Below, piece by piece: positions 15,601 through 19,495 of a stretch of DNA of 19,495 nt. Below the pieces are notes generated by a model. That model saw only the letters and a list, made by a program, of their open reading frames with translations. It did no database searches and was not told the DNA's origin. Each line of letters begins with the position of its first letter. Position 1 is the first letter of the stretch. The stretch comes from an uncultured Planctomycetaceae bacterium (GTDB taxonomy: Bacteria > Planctomycetota > Planctomycetia > Pirellulales > Pirellulaceae): assembly GCA_903927685.1 (NCBI GenBank), contig CAIYOB010000146.1, positions 1-19,495 on the forward strand, read 5' to 3'. Position numbers and translations under genes: made by a program.

Positions 15601-15652
15601 CAAACAGCGGCCCCGCGCCGACATGCCCGAGTTCCAGGCCACGTGCCGGTAA
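12638..15652 (+). CDS. Hydrazine synthase alpha-like multihaem protein with discoidin-like domain
   Basis: A secreted 1004-residue protein. Residues 1-37 look like a signal peptide. A discoidin-like (F5/8 type C) domain spans about 45-180, from VSASSQFND to AAEIAVYAEP. A WD40-like/TolB-type propeller follows at about 230-520, with repeats such as ADLSYDGREIVFA, LFRIATDGSGLEQLT, LYRMDRDGRNQRRLS and LWAINPDGTGL. The C-terminal half carries three c-type haem sites: CVGCH 710-714, CTECH 761-765 and CVQCH 922-926. The order propeller then haem domain matches the middle and C-terminal parts of hydrazine synthase alpha, whose relatives occur widely in planctomycetes that do not make hydrazine. No HzsB/HzsC partner lies here, so a redox role in the periplasm is inferred and the substrate is unknown. 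ATG 12638 has GGAG six bases upstream. Confidence 0.82.
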   Translation: MRHACQSPRPQSFASLLKLLPAVLLAAAIPARDTSAGDLPENLATTAQVSASSQFNDAYRPQLAVSGVVPSEFQEDGGDWALRGTPEGWFELRWSQPVQAAQIVYYARATSPLLECFRDYEVTLNDEAQPAVRGTFEQRRGPQAIALPRQPVTKIRIAFLSSYPNSPNPGAAEIAVYAEPVSAAQLAELQIPPNEKTPAALALRRELLDGRLGFREILLVKRKPLDISHVYVYHVEGFRPGGGLYVYTPQEDGGRLKCIFDAGEGMITTADLSYDGREIVFAMRRGGHVASNPVAHIEDISRYEDEASNYQLFRIATDGSGLEQLTHGACNNLDPCWLPDGGIAFISDRKPAYAYCYVVTSPVLYRMDRDGRNQRRLSSNYLMDFTPSVLIDGRIIYTRWEYVDRAACPIQSLWAINPDGTGLTGFYGNRVLSPGTFMDAQPIPDGRGVLAVATNHNGSCRGGIVAIDPAWGANARESVRNLTPEIDIYAHRVGGGPYGNGMLDCGIRGMYEKPLPLGGQRFLVSKGGVIQLRDFDANAASLLGPADGMGFYSPQPIRPQPLPTVLTGNVMDRTAQLPEDGRVTGNWATVFVQDIYQGLEPAVQRGEIKQIAVVQEIEKSTHTPQNNLRPDGPGMRNIAVFGFQFPLVSCGATYAPKKVWGFADVAADGSAAFQVPSEVPIYFLALDGEGRAVQRMRSFTHLMPGEIQGCVGCHADRNTLTPVRGGQLVLRGPAQELHQPAWGVKGFSYPEVVQGVFDRHCTECHNEREQPGGVDLTGDMTDFFNVSYDVLGRTGTQGEKEWLQHGSPSGAEFDRVRGMSPWIEWLWTINGSETNILEIAPRRWGSPASKLAEILRSGHPDENGQPRVAVPDDDRRRVYLWMDLNIPYYGTSSSNHPEQLGSRRMLPLDLDATLSEVASRRCVQCHQGELPRKFYTRVMNPEKNSFLLAPLAAAAGGTQKCGLPVFPSTDDPDYQRILQTFAPIHALLKQRPRADMPEFQATCR

Positions 15653-15670
15653 GCACCGTTCGAGACACAG

Positions 15671-15729
15671 GTGGCGTAAGCTTCCAGCGGCGATGTCACT
15701 ATCTCCCGCAAGCTGGAAGCTTACGCCAC
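15671..15729. repeat. Perfect 18-bp inverted repeat between convergent genes
   Basis: GTGGCGTAAGCTTCCAGC (15671-15688) is followed 23 bases later by its exact reverse complement (15712-15729). The element sits 18 bases after the haem protein stop and about 60 bases beyond the DUF1080 stop, so it could end transcription from both sides. Its shape resembles interspersed palindromic elements in planctomycete genomes (recalled, not searched). No T-run follows on either strand. Confidence 0.75.
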
Positions 15730-15768
15730 GGTGAGAACGGACAGTCATTAAGCGGGCGGCCCCGCTGT

Positions 15769-15802
15769 CCGCTGCCGCCGGCTCACCGGTTCACGGCAGC
15801 GG
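15769..15802 (-). terminator. Inverted repeat overlapping the DUF1080 stop codon
   Basis: CCGCTGCCG (15769-15777) pairs with CGGCAGCGG (15794-15802), a 9-bp stem with a 16-base loop. The right arm contains the last codons of the DUF1080 gene and the stop codon falls in the loop. It lacks a T-run, so it is only a possible transcript-end structure. Confidence 0.3.
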
Positions 15803-16471
15803 CGTGACGCAGATTGAGCGGAAGTGGATCTCGCCGCCTTCGGATTGCAGGCCGATCGCGCCGGCCAGCACGTCACAGTCGGTGGCTTCGTTGACCTTCT
15901 CGCCGTTCACCACCAGCGTCAGCTGGCCTTCCTGCATGGTGATCTCGTACGTGTTCCACTGGCCGGGTTCCTTCTCGTTGGCCTTGATCAGGCCGACGCC
16001 CATAAAGTCCCCCAGCTGTTCATGCTTCTTGATCTCGCGCAGCCGCGCCGCATCGCCTTTCAGCTGGTAGCCGTAGAAGCCCCAGATGTCGCCGGCGCTG
16101 CCGCTCTTCAGCTGGGCCTCGGCGCACTTGGGCAGGAACGTGACCGCGTCGCCGGCGATCCGCAACAGCACGCCGCTGTTGCCCGGCTCCTTGCCCGGCG
16201 CCCACCGCCATTGCAGGGTCAGCTTGAAATTCTTGAACTGCTGCTTGGTGGACAAGTAGCCCAGAGGCTCGCCCTTGCAGACCAGCACCCCGTCCTTGAC
16301 GCTCCAGACGTCGTCCTTCTTGACCTTGGAATCCACCAGGAACGCGTTCCAGCCATCCAGGGAACCGCCCGCCAGCAGATCGACCGCCGGGCCGCCCTCC
16401 GCGGCCGACGCCGCGTTCAGACCCGCCAGTGAGAGAGCCGCCACGGCCAGGGAACTCAGAATCCAACGCAT
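15791..16471 (-). CDS. Secreted DUF1080 (3-keto-disaccharide hydrolase-type) protein
   Basis: A 226-residue protein with a signal peptide (MRWILSSLAVAALSLAG, cut near ASA at 23) and one DUF1080 domain, a concanavalin/LamG-like sandwich. Visible family landmarks are LLAGGSLDGWNAF, VWSVKDGVLVCKG, FKNFKLTLQWRW, GNSGVLLRI, EAQLKSGSAGDIWGFYG, GQWNTYEITMQEGQLTLVVNGEKVN and the closing GAIGLQSEGGEIHFRSICVTPL. By family knowledge some members hydrolyse 3-keto-glycosides and most are untested; planctomycetes carry many. GAGGAG lies nine bases before ATG 16471. It is the last of four minus-strand genes, 33 bases after the DUF58 gene; that spacing allows co-transcription, but a link between a secreted sugar-related protein and the upstream acyl enzymes is not evident. 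Confidence 0.92.
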   Translation of the reverse strand: MRWILSSLAVAALSLAGLNAASAAEGGPAVDLLAGGSLDGWNAFLVDSKVKKDDVWSVKDGVLVCKGEPLGYLSTKQQFKNFKLTLQWRWAPGKEPGNSGVLLRIAGDAVTFLPKCAEAQLKSGSAGDIWGFYGYQLKGDAARLREIKKHEQLGDFMGVGLIKANEKEPGQWNTYEITMQEGQLTLVVNGEKVNEATDCDVLAGAIGLQSEGGEIHFRSICVTPLP

Positions 16472-16504
16472 GCTGCAATCTCCTCGTTTTCAAAACACAA
16501 GTTG

Positions 16505-17413
16505 CTACCGCACCCGGCGCAAGCGGGTGCGGCGATTCAGATAGTCCGCAAACACTTCGATCAGCGGCTGGCTGGTGTCGACCAGCACCCGCTCGCACTT
16601 GTTCCGCTGAGCCAGTTCCTCCAACTGGCCGTTGAACCGGTTCAGGGCCTCCAAGTAGCCCCGTCGCAGATCGTCCGGCTGGGCCAGCAGTTCCTCCGGG
16701 ATCTCCAAGCCGACGAACTTGGTCATCTCGTCAAACTCGAAACTCAGCTCGTCATGGTGCAGGACCTGGATCAGCACGACCTCGTGCTTGTTGTACCGCA
16801 GCCGCTGGATGGCCGACTCGATCTGCGCCAGATCGGTGAAGAAATCGCTGAACACGACGACGATCTCCCGGCGTCCCATCCGCTGGGCCAACTCCGTCAG
16901 GCACGTGGACAGCTCGGTCTTCTCGACCGGCGCCACGTCGTCCAGGTGCTGCGTCATCCGCACGACCTGGTCCATCGAGTTGCTGGGCGTGACGAAACCC
17001 CGCACGTGCGTGTCGAACGTGGCCAGGGAGACCTTGTCGCTCTGCCGGACGATCGAATAGCCCAACGTCGTCGCCATCTGGGCGGCGTACAGCAGTTTCT
17101 GCTGGCCCCCAGCGCCGTAGCGCATCGAGGCGCTGACATCCAGCAACAGATGGCAGACGAAGTTGGTCTCCAACTCGTACTGCTTGACGACGAACTTGTC
17201 GCGGTTAAAGTACACCCGCCAGTCGATATGCTTGGGATCGTCGCCCGGTGCGTACTCGCGATGGCCGGCGAACTCGACGGCGAACCCGGCCAGGGGCGAC
17301 TTGTGCGCGCCGGCCAGGTTGCCGATGACCAGGCCGCGAGGCTCGAAATGCCGGTCCGCGACGGCGCTCAGCACCTCGGGATCCAGGTAACGGGACAACA
17401 CACTGGTGGCCAT
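16505..17413 (-). CDS. DUF58 domain protein with a vWA-like fold
   Basis: A 302-residue protein. The DUF58 signature GHREYAPGDDPKHIDWRVY is at 50-68, followed by FVVKQYELE at 74-82. The metal-site motif DVSAS (Asp92, Ser94, Ser96) shows a von Willebrand A fold, continued by FSDFF and VLIQVLHHDE. Family members usually work with a MoxR-type AAA ATPase in protein complex assembly or maturation, and no such gene is next to this one within the window. No membrane helix is seen, so this is the soluble form of the family. AAGGGGGA precedes ATG 17413, and only 15 bases separate it from the reductase gene, which argues for one transcript. The exact role is unknown. Confidence 0.9.
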   Translation of the reverse strand: MATSVLSRYLDPEVLSAVADRHFEPRGLVIGNLAGAHKSPLAGFAVEFAGHREYAPGDDPKHIDWRVYFNRDKFVVKQYELETNFVCHLLLDVSASMRYGAGGQQKLLYAAQMATTLGYSIVRQSDKVSLATFDTHVRGFVTPSNSMDQVVRMTQHLDDVAPVEKTELSTCLTELAQRMGRREIVVVFSDFFTDLAQIESAIQRLRYNKHEVVLIQVLHHDELSFEFDEMTKFVGLEIPEELLAQPDDLRRGYLEALNRFNGQLEELAQRNKCERVLVDTSQPLIEVFADYLNRRTRLRRVR

Positions 17414-17428
17414 TGGCAGTCCCCCTTT

Positions 17429-18862
17429 TTAAGCCCCGGTCCAGCCGTCGGCGACCTGGTAAGCCCGTGAGCGAAACAGGAAGTCGATCAGGTTCCCTTC
17501 GTGCGGCTGCAGCCAGTTCAGCCGCGTGGTCGGGATGGGGCCGATGTTCAAGCGATCGATGTGCGTCGCATCGGTGGCGGCGCCGATCAAGTTGCCGTTC
17601 TTGGTGATCAAGGTGCCGACCAGCGTCGTGCCGATCTTGGCCAACAATTCCTTCTCCGGGCACTGGACGACGGTTGTGAAGGGGAACATGAACTCCTTCT
17701 TCGCAATCTCGCAGTCCGGCGAGGCGCAATGGACGATCGTCGGGCGCAGATAGGCGCAGCGTTCCCGCTCGACCAGCCGCGGCCCGAAACGCTCGGTCAC
17801 GTGCGTGACGCCGCCCGCCTTGAGGTCCGCCTCGATCAGCCGCCACGTGCCCTGGGCGGCGTTGGGAACCGTAAACGCCGCCAGGCCGGCTTGGGGATCC
17901 TCCGGCGGTTTCACGTCGACCGGCCCCAGCCGTTCCGCCAGCGCGGCGGCGATGGCCTGGGTGTGCCGCGAGGCCCAGATGCCCGAACAGTTGATGCAGC
18001 TGCGGCCGCCGTTCAGGTAGATGCTGTCGACCATCAGGTCCAGGTACTGCTCCCAGTCGTCGACGACGTCGTCGCCCAGCAAGATCTTGGAGAACCCCGG
18101 ACCGTGGACCTGGACGCGCGGATTGCCCTTGTACTGTTCGATCGTCTGCGCGCTGCCGAACATCATCGCTCGCGGGCAGGCCGCCAGCAGGGCCGCGCCG
18201 GCGTCGTGGCCGCCGGGATAAAGGGAAAACGCGGCGGCGGGGATGCCCGCGGCGACCATCGCGGCGACGATGCGGTACGGCGTCCACGGCTCCTGCGAAC
18301 CGGGCTTCAGGACCAGGCCGAACTGCAGCGGTACGGCCGGCAGCCACAGCGTATGCACGCCGGGCGAATTCGAGGGCAGCACGGCGCCCAGCACGGGCGT
18401 TTGGGCTTGATAGCTGACCACCACGCCGCGATTCTCGTGACCCCAGCCGCGGGCCAGGATCTCCAGCGGCAGGCCGCGGGTCAGGCAGTCCAGGATCTGC
18501 CGCATGTTGCGCAGCACGAACGCATTCTTGGCGATGTTGGCCCGGCACATGTGCTCGGGCAAGCCCGTGCTGGCCGACTGGTGGCGGACGAAATCCTCGG
18601 GCGACTGCGTGCCGTCGCCCAGCGGCAGCGTGCCGGTTTCGTACCAGTCGGCCGCCCGGGCCACACGCTGGATCAATTCGTCGGCGGGAATCTGCCGCAA
18701 AATGTCGCGCGCCTGTTGGGCCCGGCGCATGTCCCGCTGGACGATCCCGCCATTCGCCTGGCTGACCCGGGCCATCGGCTCGCCGGTGAAGAAGTGCTTG
18801 ATCTCGTCCAGTTCCAGCGACTCGTAGGGCTGGCCCCACCGCAGGACAGGAATCTTGAGCAT
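17429..18862 (-). CDS. Aldehyde dehydrogenase-fold reductase, LuxC/acyl-CoA reductase-like
   Basis: A 477-residue protein of the aldehyde dehydrogenase superfamily. The cofactor-side motifs are PVLGAVLPSNSPGVHTLWLPA (157-177), VLKPGSQEPWTP with Lys186, and MMFGSAQTIEQY (233-244). The likely nucleophile is Cys289 in NGGRSCINCSGIW. The usual general-base segment (ELGGKN-like, with Glu) is replaced by VHGPGFSKILLGDD, as expected for enzymes that reduce acyl thioesters rather than oxidise aldehydes. Length and cysteine position resemble LuxC, the acyl reductase of bacterial bioluminescence. The gene just upstream is a PaaK/LuxE-like adenylating enzyme, so the pair may turn an acid into an aldehyde through an activated acyl group. 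The substrate is unknown. AAGGAG lies nine bases before ATG 18862; the gap to the upstream gene is 36 bases. Confidence 0.75.
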   Translation of the reverse strand: MLKIPVLRWGQPYESLELDEIKHFFTGEPMARVSQANGGIVQRDMRRAQQARDILRQIPADELIQRVARAADWYETGTLPLGDGTQSPEDFVRHQSASTGLPEHMCRANIAKNAFVLRNMRQILDCLTRGLPLEILARGWGHENRGVVVSYQAQTPVLGAVLPSNSPGVHTLWLPAVPLQFGLVLKPGSQEPWTPYRIVAAMVAAGIPAAAFSLYPGGHDAGAALLAACPRAMMFGSAQTIEQYKGNPRVQVHGPGFSKILLGDDVVDDWEQYLDLMVDSIYLNGGRSCINCSGIWASRHTQAIAAALAERLGPVDVKPPEDPQAGLAAFTVPNAAQGTWRLIEADLKAGGVTHVTERFGPRLVERERCAYLRPTIVHCASPDCEIAKKEFMFPFTTVVQCPEKELLAKIGTTLVGTLITKNGNLIGAATDATHIDRLNIGPIPTTRLNWLQPHEGNLIDFLFRSRAYQVADGWTGA

Positions 18863-18898
18863 GTCTGGCGTCTCCTTGTCGTTGTCGCTGCCGTGCCG

Positions 18899-19495
18899 TC
18901 AGTACACGCCGACCGTCGTCTCGCCGGCCAAGCCGCGGAAAGGCCGCACGCCGCTGACGCCGTCCCACGGATATTTTACATACGGCGGTTCGCGTTCGCC
19001 TTCGTCCCGCTCCAGGAACCCGGGCACAAAGAACTCCTTGGTCAGCGTCGTCAGCCGCACGCGGCCCGTCTGGCCATAGCCCACGACCTGGTCGGGGTTG
19101 TCCAGGTCAACCACCTCGATCACGGCCCGCGGTTGGGGCGCGAAATAGGAGATCTTGTATCCCTCGGCCGCGGTCACCGGCTTGCTGCAAGCCAGCCCCA
19201 TCAGCGTGTTGCCGTAGGTCGGCGTCATGTACACGCCGCTGACCTCCGGCGGGCCGCCGAAATACTCCTCGATGCAGAACCGCGTCCACTGCGGAGTGAA
19301 CTCCGTCCCGCCGGAGAAAATCCCCGTGACGCCGATCTCGGGAATCGTCGTGCCCCGCTCCTCCAGCGCCACGGCCAGTCCCTCGAGCAGCTTGGGCGTC
19401 GCAAACATGCACTTGATGTCATGGCCGGCGGTCAGGATCGTGACGGCCTGGTTGATGCAGTGTTTCTTGTAGGCTTCCAGGTGCTCCATCCAGCC
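18899..19495 (-). CDS. AMP-forming ligase, PaaK/LuxE-like (5' partial)
   Basis: The frame runs off the right edge, so only the last 198 or so residues are visible; the ATG at 19489 is probably internal. The visible part fits the adenylating-enzyme fold of the phenylacetate-CoA ligase/LuxE group: a Rossmann-like GHDIKCMFATPKLLEGLA, then IGVTGIFSGGTEFTP with the second-motif GG, then GVYMTPTYGNTLMG at the ATP-binding YGxTE position, and GYGQTGRVRLTTLTKEFFVPGF near the hinge. The conserved Glu of YGxTE appears as Leu here. Such enzymes activate a carboxylic acid with ATP and pass it to CoA or a protein cysteine. It is the upstream partner of the reductase and probably acts with it. The N-terminal ATP-loop lies outside the window, so activity cannot be judged. 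Confidence 0.7.
   Translation of the reverse strand, partial: GWMEHLEAYKKHCINQAVTILTAGHDIKCMFATPKLLEGLAVALEERGTTIPEIGVTGIFSGGTEFTPQWTRFCIEEYFGGPPEVSGVYMTPTYGNTLMGLACSKPVTAAEGYKISYFAPQPRAVIEVVDLDNPDQVVGYGQTGRVRLTTLTKEFFVPGFLERDEGEREPPYVKYPWDGVSGVRPFRGLAGETTVGVY

Noticed and set aside
17205..18968. A 587-codon minus-strand frame overlapping the reductase and DUF58 genes
   Set aside because: Its translation is Arg/Pro/Gly-rich without domains, whereas the overlapping frames give clear aldehyde dehydrogenase and DUF58 proteins.

Overview
The window is G+C-rich, almost fully coding, and carries gene families typical of the Planctomycetes. These include a DUF1080 secreted protein, a DUF3500 protein, a hydrazine-synthase-alpha-like multihaem protein, an Lpg1974-type outer-membrane barrel, a DUF58 protein and a substrate-binding/OmpA fusion. 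The intergenic repeats (CCCAGGGC-AAC-GCCCTGGG hairpins, TGACCAA heptamers, GTGGCGTAAGCTTCCAGC inverted repeats) also look like planctomycete interspersed elements. I infer a member of the Planctomycetes, probably Pirellulales-like. No rRNA, tRNA, CRISPR array, integrase or insertion sequence was seen.

Layout. (1) 1-2888, plus strand: an ABC import operon made of the 3' part of a substrate-binding protein fused to an OmpA peptidoglycan-binding domain, a TauC/SsuC-type permease and a TauB/SsuB-type ATPase. A heptamer repeat spans the permease stop and the ATPase start. (2) 2889-3136: a triple-hairpin interspersed element. (3) 3137-4655, plus strand: a small membrane/coiled-coil protein of unknown function, a degraded tandem copy of part of it, and a membrane-anchored thioredoxin. 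(4) 4694-8140, minus strand: a very large MscK/MscM-like mechanosensitive channel. (5) 8376-9428, plus: a secreted DUF3500 protein. (6) 9818-10972, plus: a bacterial eRF1-like (baeRF) protein. (7) 11090-12430, minus: an Lpg1974-like outer-membrane barrel, convergent with the previous gene and ended by a clear intrinsic terminator. (8) 12638-15652, plus: a secreted hydrazine-synthase-alpha-like protein with a discoidin-like domain, a beta-propeller and three CxxCH haem sites. (9) 15791-19495, minus: a tight four-gene unit read from right to left, with a PaaK/LuxE-like adenylating enzyme (5' end outside the window), a LuxC/aldehyde-dehydrogenase-like reductase, a DUF58 vWA protein and a DUF1080 protein.

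How the genes work together. The ABC genes form one importer whose receptor may be tethered to the cell wall. The adenylating enzyme and the reductase look like a two-step acid-to-aldehyde (acyl reductase) module. The remaining genes are mostly single units of envelope or periplasmic proteins, with no obvious shared pathway. The clearest leads for something under-described are the receptor-OmpA fusion, the haem protein outside any anammox context, the LuxE/LuxC-like pair beside DUF58, and the small repeats that overlap gene borders. I did not find a clear new defence system or mobile system.
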